From NCBI GenBank assembly GCA_020444425.1, contig JAHLLB010000018.1, positions 20,694 through 84,693 on the forward strand: a stretch of 64,000 nt of DNA, written 5' to 3'. Each line of letters opens with the position of its first letter. Position 1 is the stretch's first letter. The stretch is from a bacterium. Lineage in GTDB: Bacteria > Electryoneota > Electryoneia > Electryoneales > Electryoneaceae. The notes beneath the pieces are model-generated. The model ran no database searches. It was not told the DNA's origin and saw only the letters and a list, made by a program, of their open reading frames with translations. Both the position numbers and the translations under genes were made by a program. Shown here piece by piece: positions 6,809 through 15,131 of the stretch.

Positions 6809-8005
6809 TTACAACACCCGCAGCGCCTGGTTCAGGTCGTCGAGGATGTCAGCGATGTCTTCGATGCCGACGCTGATGCGGATCAGGTTGTCGAGCACGC
6901 CGGCATCGTCCCGCTGTTCCGGGCTGTAGGTCGAGTGCGTGGTTGACGCCGGGTGGCAGATCAGCGTGTCGCAGTCACCGAGACTGACGGCGACCGTCGC
7001 CAGCTGGACGGCGTCCATCAATTTCTTGCCCTCTTCGAAGCCGCCCTTAATCGTGAACGTAACCATCCCGCCGAAGCCGCTCATCTGCTTCTTCGCAATG
7101 TCATGCTGGGGATGGGAGGCAAGGCCGGGGTAGGAAACGGTTTCGATCTTCGGATGGAATGCGAGGAATTTCGCGACGCGTGTGGCATTTTCGCAGTGCG
7201 CTCGCATTCGAACCGGGATAGTCTTCAGACCACGCAGCAGCAGCCATGCCGAGAACGGTGCCATGCAACCGCCTGTGTCGATGAAGACATCTTCCATCAT
7301 CCGGTCGATGAACTCCTGGCTGGTGACGATGCAGCCAGCGACCACGTCACCATGACCGCTGATGTACTTCGTCGCGGAGTGCATCACGATGTCCGCGCCA
7401 TATTCCATCGGACGCTGCAGGATCGGTGTCGCGAACGTGTTGTCGACCATCACCGTCAGCCCGTACTGATGACCGAGCTTGACCAGCGCTGCGATGTCGA
7501 GCACAGCGAGGTTTGGGTTGGCCGGGGTCTCGAACATCAGCAGCTTGCAGTTCTTCGCCTTTTTGATCGCGTCCTCGACCTTGTCCAGGTTGGTGGCGTC
7601 GACTTCATGCGCGGTGACGCCGAACCGCGGAATCACGTGCTCATTGAGCGCGTGCGTGCCGCCATAGACCGTCTGACTGCTGATGTAGCTGTCGCCGGAA
7701 CGGCACTCGGTCATGATCGCGTTGAAGGTGGCGGCCATGCCGGACGCGAAACCCTTGCCCGCTTCCCCACCTTCGAGGCAGGCGATTTCCTTCTGGAAAG
7801 CATCCACGGTCGGATTCGACAAACGAGAATAGATGTACCCTTCCGCCTCACCCTGGAACAGGTCCGCGCCATGCTGCGCATTCTTGAACGCAAAGGTCGA
7901 ACTCTGAAAAATCGGTACACTCACCGCGCCGGTTCGTTCATCAGACGGACCAAATCCATGGATCGCCTTGGTCGCGATGCCCCACTTCGGATTCACTTCC
8001 CCCAT
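6809..8005 (-). CDS. Cys/Met-metabolism PLP-dependent enzyme (methionine gamma-lyase or cystathionine gamma-lyase/synthase type)
   Basis: Fold-type I PLP enzyme, 398 aa. Family motifs are complete: YSRLSNPTVDAFQ, EGGEAGKGFASGMAA, FETPANPNLAVLDI, the Schiff-base lysine in HSATKYISGHGD, and HPASTTHSTY near the end. Overall length and the AVSLGD(C/A) region look most like methionine gamma-lyase, which splits methionine to methanethiol, ammonia and 2-oxobutyrate. However, the catalytic Cys of that enzyme (YGC) is Gly here (TVYGGTHA). Cystathionine gamma-lyase/synthase or homocysteine synthase activity is therefore equally possible. The next gene upstream encodes methylmalonyl-CoA epimerase, which would fit disposal of 2-oxobutyrate through propionyl-CoA. 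Confidence 0.88.
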   Translation of the reverse strand: MGEVNPKWGIATKAIHGFGPSDERTGAVSVPIFQSSTFAFKNAQHGADLFQGEAEGYIYSRLSNPTVDAFQKEIACLEGGEAGKGFASGMAATFNAIMTECRSGDSYISSQTVYGGTHALNEHVIPRFGVTAHEVDATNLDKVEDAIKKAKNCKLLMFETPANPNLAVLDIAALVKLGHQYGLTVMVDNTFATPILQRPMEYGADIVMHSATKYISGHGDVVAGCIVTSQEFIDRMMEDVFIDTGGCMAPFSAWLLLRGLKTIPVRMRAHCENATRVAKFLAFHPKIETVSYPGLASHPQHDIAKKQMSGFGGMVTFTIKGGFEEGKKLMDAVQLATVAVSLGDCDTLICHPASTTHSTYSPEQRDDAGVLDNLIRISVGIEDIADILDDLNQALRVL

Positions 8006-8066
8006 GGTTCTTCTCCCTGTATCGTTAATCGTGATCTCGTTCGCAATCCAGTCACTTTGCCGGCGT

Positions 8067-8468
8067 TCACTCGTGTGAATTCAGCTCGACCAGCACGCCG
8101 CCGGTACTCTTCGGGTGCAGGAATCCGACCTTGGAGTTGCCCGCTCCACGGCGGCTTTCCCTGTCGATCAAACGCACACCGCTATCTGCGACCTGCTGCA
8201 GTGAATCGTCCACGTCGTCGACTTCGTAGCAGATATGGTGCATGCCCTGGCCACGGCTGGCGAGGAATTTGGCGATAGGGGAATCGTCCGCAGTCGGCTC
8301 GAGCAACTCGATGCGCGCCTCACCGATCCGGAACATCGCGACCTTCACCTTCTGCTCCTCAACCTCTTCCGTGCCAAGAAATTCCATCCCGAGCACATCC
8401 CGGTACAGATGGACGTTCTCATCCAGGTTCTGCACTGCAATGCCAATGTGGCTGATTTTCTTCATCAT
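8067..8468 (-). CDS. mce: Methylmalonyl-CoA epimerase
   Basis: Interconverts (R)- and (S)-methylmalonyl-CoA in propionate metabolism; 133 aa. A single vicinal-oxygen-chelate fold with paired modules. Metal ligands are the His of KKISHIGIAV, the His of GQGMHHICYEV and the Glu of GVLVELNSHE. The family motif IAKFLASRGQGMHH is present. ATG 8466-8468 (or 8463-8465) is preferred over an upstream TTG; GGAG lies 10 bp before it. It is 61 bp upstream of the PLP enzyme on the same strand, so the two may be co-transcribed. Confidence 0.93.
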   Translation of the reverse strand: MMKKISHIGIAVQNLDENVHLYRDVLGMEFLGTEEVEEQKVKVAMFRIGEARIELLEPTADDSPIAKFLASRGQGMHHICYEVDDVDDSLQQVADSGVRLIDRESRRGAGNSKVGFLHPKSTGGVLVELNSHE

Positions 8469-8622
8469 CGCCGTCAAACTCCAAGCATATCAAGCTGTTC
8501 ACCAAGGGGGGCACTTCCTGTAAGGCATGGCGTAAAGGTAGGAAGGTTCCAGCGCATGAGGTTGAACCTGCCTCGCGAGCTGATCCGTAGCTCACAAGAC
8601 GACGATCCGGACAATAATCCCG

Positions 8623-9153
8623 CTATTCGATCGCTCCGATCCGAACCATATGCTCCAGCACGCGCTTCACTTCTTCGTGCGCGATCCCGACAAACTCCTG
8701 AAACTCCTCAAGATCACGGCCGGTCGGATCGATCACGTCCCGAATCTTTGGATCGTTGCCCAGCCTGCCGTATTCAGTGATCTGGTATACACGGTCGTAC
8801 GCTTCGGGGAAACGCTTGAGAATCGATTCTTTGTGCTGCATTTCCGCCGTCAGGATCAACGATGCTTCGTTAATCAGCTCCCCGGTAAGCAGGGACGACC
8901 GGTGTTCCTGCAGATCGATGCCACGGGTGTAGGCAATGGTTGCGATGGTCGGCAGTGCCTGTTGATTGGCGGTCGCGTTGGTTCCGGCGGATTTCACCAC
9001 AATCCGGCGGCGAAAACGCAAGCCGCTTTCCACCAGCGTTTTCCGGAGCAGAGCCGCGATGTACGGGCTGCGCGTGATGTTGGCCGTACAGACAACGAGA
9101 ATCACGAAATCATTGGGCTTCTTGCGGAAGAAAATGGAACCCTCCAGGTGCAT
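8623..9153 (-). CDS. Low-molecular-weight protein tyrosine phosphatase family
   Basis: 176 aa, somewhat longer than the usual 150. The phosphate loop C-x5-R-S is near residue 22 (VVCTANITRSPYIAALL), and the general-acid Asp-Pro appears late as DVIDPTGRDLEEF. Probable role is dephosphorylation of a phosphotyrosine or phosphoarginine protein; arsenate reductase is less likely. ATG 9151-9153 has no good ribosome site, and a GGAGG lies inside the first codons, so the true start is not certain. The gene directly abuts a perfect 14-bp palindrome. Confidence 0.85.
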   Translation of the reverse strand: MHLEGSIFFRKKPNDFVILVVCTANITRSPYIAALLRKTLVESGLRFRRRIVVKSAGTNATANQQALPTIATIAYTRGIDLQEHRSSLLTGELINEASLILTAEMQHKESILKRFPEAYDRVYQITEYGRLGNDPKIRDVIDPTGRDLEEFQEFVGIAHEEVKRVLEHMVRIGAIE

Positions 9154-9154
9154 T

Positions 9155-9168
9155 GGTTGACGTCAACC
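9155..9168. promoter_or_regulatory. Perfect 14-bp palindrome at the phosphatase start
   Basis: GGTTGACGTCAACC, fully self-complementary, one base upstream of the phosphatase ATG. It could be an operator or could hide the start region in RNA. The rest of 9169-9448 has no gene I can see. Confidence 0.35.
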
Positions 9169-9448
9169 CTTGATCGCCTTCCCATCCGTCATGCGACTGG
9201 AGTTTACGTTCCAACTGCCAAGCTGGCAAGGGCATGAGGGACAATTTTCCTACCTGAACACCCAGTTTTGGCCCGGCGGAAATTCAGGAACCCGTGTGAC
9301 CTGGTTCACACCCCGGCCCATAGAGCCGTAATAGCAGTTGATCCAAGAGTGAGGCTGACCTAAATTCCCGCCCCGACAGAGGACTGGTGCGCGGAGTGAG
9401 GAAGCTGCGAATCTGTCAAACGTTTTGCCTTAACAAAACAGGAATACC

Positions 9449-11179
9449 ATGGAACAGCATTTGATCCGTCCGCACGGCGGCACGTTGGTCGATTTGATGG
9501 TCGACGAAAACCGACATGACGAAATCCGTGTGGAATCCCGAGATTGGGCCTCCTGGGATTTGACCCCGCGTCAAACCCTCGAGCTCGAACTCCTCACCAG
9601 CGGTGCCTATTCCCCGTTGCGTGGTTACATGACCAGCTCCGAATACGACCGTGTCCTGCGCGAAATGCGTCTGCCGGACGGAGTCTTCTGGCCGATGCCA
9701 TTCGTGCTCGATATATCTGAGCAGTTTGCTGAAGGTGTGAACGCTGGCGACAAGATCACCCTGCGTGACCAGGAAGGCGTAATGCTCGCCGTGCTGCACG
9801 TGGAGGACAAGTGGACACCGGACCAGGATGCGGAGCTCGCCGCCCTGTTCGGCACCACAGACCCGTCCCACCGCTACGTGGCCAACTACCTGAGCAAGAC
9901 CAATCCGGTCTACGTGGGTGGACGTGTCGAAGGCGTGCAGTATCCGCTGCATTACGACTTCCCGGACCTGCGCGCGACACCGCGCGACGTTCGCTCCCGC
10001 ATCGGCCGCCGCGGCTGGCGCAAGATGCTGTCCTTCGACACCCGCTATCCGATTCATCGGCCGGACGTGGAAGCAACTCGTCTCGCCGCAAAGGAAACCG
10101 ACGCCAACCTGATCATTCAGCCGACTGTCGGTGAAATCCTGCGTGAAGATATCGACCATTACACCCGGATTCGTTGCTACCGCGAAGTGGTCAAGCACTT
10201 CCCGCAGCAAACGACGATCCTCGGCCTGCTGCCCTCGCCGTTCAAGATGGCCGGAGTGCGCGAAGTGATGCTGCAGGCATTGATCCGCAAGAACTACGGC
10301 GCGTCGATCTTCATGTTCCGTCCAACGTTGTCCGCTGATAGCGGAAACGGTCCGGAACTGACCCCGTCGCAGGAAGACATCATCAAAGCCTTCCACGAAC
10401 ACAAGGAAGACCTCGGCGTCGAATTCCGTCCGTATGAGGAGCTGGTGTACATGCCGGACCGGGACGCGTATGTCCGTGACTCCGAAGTGGACAACGGCCG
10501 CACCACCCGCCGGCTTAAGGAGAGTGAAGTTCGCAACCGTCTGCACGACGGACGTGAGATCCCGGGCTGGTTCTCGTACCCGGAAGTGATCAACGAATTG
10601 AGCAAGACCTATCCGCCCCGCAGCCGTCAGGGCTTCACCGTCTTCTTCACCGGTCTCTCAGGTTCCGGCAAGTCGACCGTGGCCAACGCGCTGCTGCCGA
10701 AGCTGTTGCAGATCGGTGGACGTCCGGTGACGTTGCTGGACGGCGACATCGTCCGCAAGAACCTGTCCAGCGAGCTCGGCTTCTCGAAGGAACATCGCGA
10801 CATCAACATCCTGCGTATCGGCTTCGTCGCCAGCGAGATCACGAAGAACCGTGGTATCGCCATCTGCGCGCCGATCGCCCCGTATGAGACAACACGTTCC
10901 GCCGTCCGTGAGATGATCGAACCGCTCGGCGGCTTCATCCTGGTGCATGTCAACACGCCCATCGAAGTCTGTGAGCAGCGTGACCGCAAGGGCTTGTACG
11001 CCAAGGCGCGTGCGGGCATCATCAAGGAGTTCACCGGCATTTCCGATCCGTACGATGTGCCCGAGGACGCTGAGATCGTGATCGACACCACCGAACTCAG
11101 TCCCGAGGAAGCGGTGCATAAGGTGCTGCTTTACCTCGCGAACCAGGGCTTCATCGGTGAGGACAGCATCAACGCGTAA
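9449..11179 (+). CDS. APS kinase fused to a degenerate ATP-sulfurylase-like domain
   Basis: 576 aa in two parts. Residues about 395-570 form an intact adenylylsulfate kinase: P-loop GLSGSGKST at 402-410, LLDGDIVRKNL, and GIAICAPIAPY; it should make PAPS from APS and ATP. Residues 1-390 keep the ATP-sulfurylase framework (LTPRQTLELELL, SPLRGYM, REVMLQALIRKNYG). The active motif QTRNPxHRxH instead reads DTRYPIHRPD at 197-206, and the GRDHAG loop is replaced by FRPTLSAD near 290. The sulfurylase half therefore looks catalytically dead or repurposed. AGGAA precedes ATG 9449. A UDP-glucuronate decarboxylase-like gene follows after a hairpin, hinting at sulfated polysaccharide rather than sulfate reduction. 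Confidence 0.9.
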   Translation: MEQHLIRPHGGTLVDLMVDENRHDEIRVESRDWASWDLTPRQTLELELLTSGAYSPLRGYMTSSEYDRVLREMRLPDGVFWPMPFVLDISEQFAEGVNAGDKITLRDQEGVMLAVLHVEDKWTPDQDAELAALFGTTDPSHRYVANYLSKTNPVYVGGRVEGVQYPLHYDFPDLRATPRDVRSRIGRRGWRKMLSFDTRYPIHRPDVEATRLAAKETDANLIIQPTVGEILREDIDHYTRIRCYREVVKHFPQQTTILGLLPSPFKMAGVREVMLQALIRKNYGASIFMFRPTLSADSGNGPELTPSQEDIIKAFHEHKEDLGVEFRPYEELVYMPDRDAYVRDSEVDNGRTTRRLKESEVRNRLHDGREIPGWFSYPEVINELSKTYPPRSRQGFTVFFTGLSGSGKSTVANALLPKLLQIGGRPVTLLDGDIVRKNLSSELGFSKEHRDINILRIGFVASEITKNRGIAICAPIAPYETTRSAVREMIEPLGGFILVHVNTPIEVCEQRDRKGLYAKARAGIIKEFTGISDPYDVPEDAEIVIDTTELSPEEAVHKVLLYLANQGFIGEDSINA

Positions 11180-11202
11180 CGTCGATGCCTCCACGGAAAG
11201 AA

Positions 11203-11239
11203 AAGCGGCGGTTCCTGCTTGCGTTGGGAGCCGCCGCTT
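11203..11239 (+). terminator. GC-rich hairpin after the APS kinase fusion
   Basis: AAGCGGCGG pairs with CCGCCGCTT over 9 bp around a 19-base loop that is partly paired itself. The T run after it is short (CAGTTTTCC), so termination may be incomplete. Confidence 0.6.
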
Positions 11240-11301
11240 ATCAGTTTTCCGCCTGACCTGTTGACATTAACGTCTGTACCTGTTTCCGTAAGGGGGAACG
11301 T

Positions 11302-12279
11302 GTGAAACGTGTGCTCGTCACCGGCGGCGCTGGATTTCTCGGCAGCCACCTGATTGACCGCCTGTTGGACCAGGGCCACGAAGTCCTCTGCCTGGACAAT
11401 TTCTTCACCGGATCACGAGAGAACATTCGTCACGTACTCAAGCACGATCATTTCGAACTCGTGCGCCACGATGTCGTCGAGCCGATTCTGCTCGAAGTTG
11501 AAACCATTTACAACCTTGCCTGCCCCGCCAGCCCGGTGCATTATCAGTACAACTCCGTCAAGACGATCAAGACGTCCGTGATGGGCGTGATCAACATGCT
11601 CGGCATGGCGAAGCGGGTGAAAGCGAGAATTCTGCAGGCGTCAACGTCCGAGGTGTACGGCGACCCGCAGGTGCATCCGCAGCAGGAAGACTACTGGGGC
11701 CATGTCAACCCGATCGGCGTGCGCAGTTGCTACGATGAGGGCAAACGTGCCGCCGAAACGTTGATCATGGACTACCATCGCCAGAACAACGTCGACACGC
11801 GCATCGCCCGCATCTTCAACACGTACGGCCCGCGCATGGCCGCCAACGACGGTCGCGTGGTCTCCAATTTCGTCGTCCAGGCACTGGAAGGAAAATCTCT
11901 CACCGTGTACGGCGACGGGTCACAAACACGCAGCTTCTGCTACGTTTCCGACCTTGTCGATGGGCTGATGCGGTTGATGAACACGGACGGCTATCATTTG
12001 CCGGTCAACATCGGCAACCCGAACGAGTTTACCATCCTCGAACTGGCGGAAGAGATCCGGACCCAGATCGGCAGCTCGGTTGAGATTCGCTTCGAGGAGC
12101 TGCCGCAGGACGATCCGAAGCAACGCAAGCCGGACATCACTCGTGCAAAGGACGTGCTCGAGTGGGAGCCGAAAGTGCAGCTCAAGGAAGGGTTGCAGCA
12201 CACGATCAGCTATTTCGACCGGGCGTTGAAAGGCGAGATCGCGATGCCGCGCAGTTTCGGCGCAAGCGATAGCCGGTAA
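11302..12279 (+). CDS. uxs: UDP-glucuronate decarboxylase (UDP-xylose synthase) type epimerase
   Basis: Extended short-chain dehydrogenase, 325 aa. The Rossmann motif [14 protein letters not shown] is at the N-terminus, and the catalytic STSEVYGDP and [11 protein letters not shown] (YxxxK) follow. [20 protein letters not shown] and [13 protein letters not shown] are characteristic of UDP-glucuronate decarboxylases, which make UDP-xylose for surface polysaccharide. The start is GTG 11302 with AGGGGG 5 bp upstream. A sugar-nucleotide role fits the upstream PAPS-making gene if sulfated glycans are made. The final codon and stop (CGG TAA) form the first unit of a heptamer array. Confidence 0.9.
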   Translation: MKRVLVTGGAGFLGSHLIDRLLDQGHEVLCLDNFFTGSRENIRHVLKHDHFELVRHDVVEPILLEVETIYNLACPASPVHYQYNSVKTIKTSVMGVINMLGMAKRVKARILQASTSEVYGDPQVHPQQEDYWGHVNPIGVRSCYDEGKRAAETLIMDYHRQNNVDTRIARIFNTYGPRMAANDGRVVSNFVVQALEGKSLTVYGDGSQTRSFCYVSDLVDGLMRLMNTDGYHLPVNIGNPNEFTILELAEEIRTQIGSSVEIRFEELPQDDPKQRKPDITRAKDVLEWEPKVQLKEGLQHTISYFDRALKGEIAMPRSFGASDSR

Positions 12280-12322
12280 ACGGTAATCGGTTTACGGTGA
12301 TCGGTGGTCGAAGGTCGGTAAC
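12274..12322 (+). repeat. Heptamer array, unit CGGTNNN, starting at the uxs stop codon
   Basis: Seven in-phase units: CGGTAAA, CGGTAAT, CGGTTTA, CGGTGAT, CGGTGGT, CGAAGGT, CGGTAAC. The uxs stop TAA lies inside the first unit. Reverse-complemented, the unit is the NNNACCG seen at 35945, 41950 and 59848. Confidence 0.7.
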
Positions 12323-12332
12323 TGAAAACCAA

Positions 12333-12388
12333 GTCGAAAGTCGAAAGTCGAAAGTCGAAAGTCGAAAGTCGAAAGTCGAAAGTCGAAA
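12333..12388 (+). repeat. Heptamer array, eight perfect GTCGAAA units
   Basis: Eight identical copies of GTCGAAA in a row, ten bases after a different 7-bp array. The gap 12280-12548 holds only these arrays, a terminator-like hairpin and a T/C-rich stretch. Confidence 0.85.
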
Positions 12389-12408
12389 GTACTGAAGATG
12401 AAATAAAT

Positions 12409-12438
12409 CGGGGACACTTACTCCGCTAAGTGTCCCCG
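12409..12438 (+). terminator. GGGGACAC-class hairpin
   Basis: CGGGGACACTTA-CTCCGC-TAAGTGTCCCCG, a perfect 12-bp stem followed by TTGTTCTC. It is a member of the dispersed hairpin family and is placed to terminate the uxs transcript. Confidence 0.6.
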
Positions 12439-12548
12439 TTGTTCTCATCTACGCTGTACGTTTTTCTACTAAGTACTTTTTACTTCTGTTGTACCCTGTA
12501 CTTTTTTCCAACTTCTTTCCGACTTCTGACTTCTTTTCTACTTCCCCA

Positions 12549-14102
12549 TTACTTCAACAAAATCGGCATCCCCATCATCGGCCAGATGAACGCGACAAAC
12601 AATCCCACCACAATCAGCAACAGCACACTCGCCGGAATCCCCGCACGGAAGAACTCACCTGACGTGAACTGGTTGGACTCGTAGGCGATGGCGTTCGGAG
12701 CTGCGCCGACGAGGAACAGGAACGGCATCCCCGCCGCAACCAGGCTGCCGAAGAAAATGACCTCCGGCGCCACATGCAGGTACTGCGCGATCACCAGTGC
12801 CACCGGCAACGAGATCGCAATCGCCGCCACGTTCATGATCAAGTTCGTCATGATCAAGACGAACGCCGTAATCCCCAGCACGAACACGAACCAGTTTGCA
12901 TTCTGCAGCAGCATGATGAACTGCACCGCCATCCAGGTCGCCGCGCCGGTCTGCCAGAGGCAGAAGCCGATGCTCATCGCCCCACCGAAGAGCAGGATGA
13001 TGTTCCACGGGATCTCTTCCAGGTCCTTCAGGTTGAGGATCTTGAACATGAAGAACAGGATCGTCGTGATCAGAATGATCGCCGATTTGCTGAACGGTTC
13101 CAGCAACGGGACAAATGACCGCGCGCTGAGGAACATGATCACGCCCACAACCAGGATGATCGCGATCCACTCGCTGCGTTTCATCGGGCCGAGCCGGTGA
13201 TACAAATCCTTTGCCCGCGAACGCAGACCGGGGATACGCGCCTTCTCCGGGCGGAAGATGAACATGATGTACACCCAGAGCAGGAAGGTCATGATGATAC
13301 CGACCGGGAACATGTAGTACGAGTACTCGAAGAACGAGATTTCCCGTCCGACAATGTCCTTGAAGAACCCGATGCCAACCGCGCCACGTGCCGCGCCGAG
13401 CAACGTGATAATCGACCCTGCACCGGCAACGAACGCCATTCCGATGAACATCCCCTTACCGAATTTCGTCGGCGTCGAAGACGTCGAATACATCGAGTAG
13501 ATCGCGCGCAACAACGGATACATCGCCGCCGCGACTGCCGTATGCGCCATGATGAGCGTCATCGCCGACGTCATCAGGAACACACCGAGCAGGATCAACG
13601 CTGTCTTCTCCCCCACGATCACCAGCATCCGGTACGCCATCCGCTGCGTCAGCCCGGTCTTGGAGAAGACCTTGCCGATCACCAGCGAACCAAAGATAAA
13701 CCACACGGAAGGATCGAAAAAATCGGTGAACGCGACCCGTGGGTCACGGATCAGAAACATCGCCTGAAACACTCCAATGGCGATGGAGGTGACGCCGATC
13801 GGGACGACTTCAAACACCCACCACGTTGCTGCGAGCAGGAACAGCCCAATCGCCGCCTTGCCTTCACGGGACAGCGCAAACGTGTCCCCGACTGGATCGA
13901 CCGCGTCCCCCCACGACGGCGACATGTACACAGCGGTGAACAGAAGCAGACCGACTGCGATCAGCGTAATGCGCTTGATATCCAGCTTCTCCCGCGGTTC
14001 CGCGAGAGTTATGTCCTGGGGTTTCCGCGGCAAACCCTCCGGGTGATGTTGTTCGTCGTGAAGCGGAACACCCTTTTTCAGGTCATGCTTTTGCTCGGCC
14101 AT
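12549..14102 (-). CDS. SLC13/DASS family sodium-coupled anion transporter
   Basis: Inner-membrane transporter, 517 aa, about eleven hydrophobic segments after a charged N-terminal tail. DASS landmarks are present in altered form: MAHTAVAAAMYPLL in the first half, TNLIMNVAAIAISLPV in the second, and GAAPNAIAYES before the last helices. Substrate is probably a dicarboxylate or sulfate-like anion. The typical SNT motifs are AHT and MNV here, so specificity is open. ATG 14100-14102 is preferred (AAGGA 8 bp upstream); a GTG at 14127-14129 is an alternative. It is the last gene of the CBS/two-component operon. Confidence 0.86.
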   Translation of the reverse strand: MAEQKHDLKKGVPLHDEQHHPEGLPRKPQDITLAEPREKLDIKRITLIAVGLLLFTAVYMSPSWGDAVDPVGDTFALSREGKAAIGLFLLAATWWVFEVVPIGVTSIAIGVFQAMFLIRDPRVAFTDFFDPSVWFIFGSLVIGKVFSKTGLTQRMAYRMLVIVGEKTALILLGVFLMTSAMTLIMAHTAVAAAMYPLLRAIYSMYSTSSTPTKFGKGMFIGMAFVAGAGSIITLLGAARGAVGIGFFKDIVGREISFFEYSYYMFPVGIIMTFLLWVYIMFIFRPEKARIPGLRSRAKDLYHRLGPMKRSEWIAIILVVGVIMFLSARSFVPLLEPFSKSAIILITTILFFMFKILNLKDLEEIPWNIILLFGGAMSIGFCLWQTGAATWMAVQFIMLLQNANWFVFVLGITAFVLIMTNLIMNVAAIAISLPVALVIAQYLHVAPEVIFFGSLVAAGMPFLFLVGAAPNAIAYESNQFTSGEFFRAGIPASVLLLIVVGLFVAFIWPMMGMPILLK

Positions 14103-14182
14103 CCGCACGTCCTTCGCTAGCTTCGCCACACTCGCCCCCCTGCTGGCGGCGGCGGAATGAACTCAACTCATGACTCTCTCGA

Positions 14183-14704
14183 TTACAGGACCAGCTTTGC
14201 AACGGCGTGAAGCACATCCAGCGTCCGGACAACACCGACAATCTTCCCTTCCTTCATCACGGGAAGCATGTACACGTTGTTCACGACCAGCTCCTGGACA
14301 ACTTTCAGCAACGTGTCGTCATGTTGGACGCTGTGCACAATCGGGTGCATTACCGAACTCACCGGCCGGTTGGAAAGCTCCTTGATGTCCTCACCCTGCG
14401 TTTCAAATACTTCGCTCAGGTGCGGATCGACGTGGATGTCGTACGCCTCACGGATTTCCTTGTCCGTATCTTCCAGCAGGTAGCCGGGAAGCAGGCCGTG
14501 CAATACATCACGGCGGCGGATGAAGCCCATCAGGCGATACGTTTCGTCGAATACCAGGACAACGCGCGGAATCGAACGCCGCCCATTGGTCTCGATCTCC
14601 GCCGATTCCATCTCAGCGATCGCCTGACGGATGGTAAACCAGTAAGGGATGTGGGGGTAAAGATCGAGGGGGACCATGATATCCCCGGCGTGAAGGTGCT
14701 CCAT
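14183..14704 (-). CDS. Two-CBS-domain protein
   Basis: 173 aa made of a Bateman pair. The first CBS starts at DIMVPLDLYPHIPYWFTIRQA and ends with LMGFIRRRDVLHGLL. The second runs from VSSVMHPIVHSVQHDDTLLK to IVGVVRTLDVLHAV. CBS pairs bind adenine nucleotides and act as energy sensors; no enzymatic domain is attached. It lies 37 bp after the response regulator and 80 bp before the SLC13 transporter on the same strand, so it may gate the transporter or report energy state to the phosphotransfer proteins upstream. Confidence 0.9.
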   Translation of the reverse strand: MEHLHAGDIMVPLDLYPHIPYWFTIRQAIAEMESAEIETNGRRSIPRVVLVFDETYRLMGFIRRRDVLHGLLPGYLLEDTDKEIREAYDIHVDPHLSEVFETQGEDIKELSNRPVSSVMHPIVHSVQHDDTLLKVVQELVVNNVYMLPVMKEGKIVGVVRTLDVLHAVAKLVL

Positions 14705-14741
14705 GTAGTTCGCTCCTCAGATGAACAGCCACATGGTTACG

Positions 14742-15131
14742 TTACAATTCTGCCTGGCGAGCGCGCTGGATTTCCATCGCCTGCTCGACCGTGGCCAGAA
14801 TCTGTTCTTTGCGAAATGGTTTGTGAATATAATCATGAACCCCGAGTTCACGGGCTTTCTCGGACGTTTCGTAATCTCCAAAGGCCGTGATCAAGATGAC
14901 AAGCTCGCCCTGCCCCCGGTCACGCACCAACTTCAGGATATCCAACCCATCCAGCTTCGGCATGCTGAGGTCGGTAATCACCACATCAAACTGCTGCGTG
15001 TCCAGCAAACCCGGCACCTCCAGCGCCGAATTTGTCGTCACAATCTCGTAAGCCGTCTTCTCCATGATGATCCGCTGCAACAGGATCAGCATGTCAGGCT
15101 CGTCATCGACGGCGAGAATGCGCTGTTTCAT
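14742..15131 (-). CDS. Single-domain response regulator (CheY-like)
   Basis: 129 aa, receiver domain only. The acidic pair is in LAVDDEPDML, the phosphoacceptor Asp in VVITDLSMPKLDG near residue 55, the switch Thr in ILITAFGDYE and the lysine in YIHKPFRKE. There is no output domain, so it must act through protein contact. Its start codon overlaps the histidine kinase stop by 4 bp, which means the two are translationally coupled and form a cognate pair. Confidence 0.93.
   Translation of the reverse strand: MKQRILAVDDEPDMLILLQRIIMEKTAYEIVTTNSALEVPGLLDTQQFDVVITDLSMPKLDGLDILKLVRDRGQGELVILITAFGDYETSEKARELGVHDYIHKPFRKEQILATVEQAMEIQRARQAEL

Noticed and set aside
9169..9448. Sulfur-responsive riboswitch upstream of the APS kinase fusion
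   Set aside because: No SAM or other known riboswitch core could be recognised; only a 6-bp hairpin next to the ribosome site.
9416..10546. A 376-codon antisense frame opposite the APS kinase fusion
   Set aside because: Composition shadow of the real gene, with no recognisable motifs.
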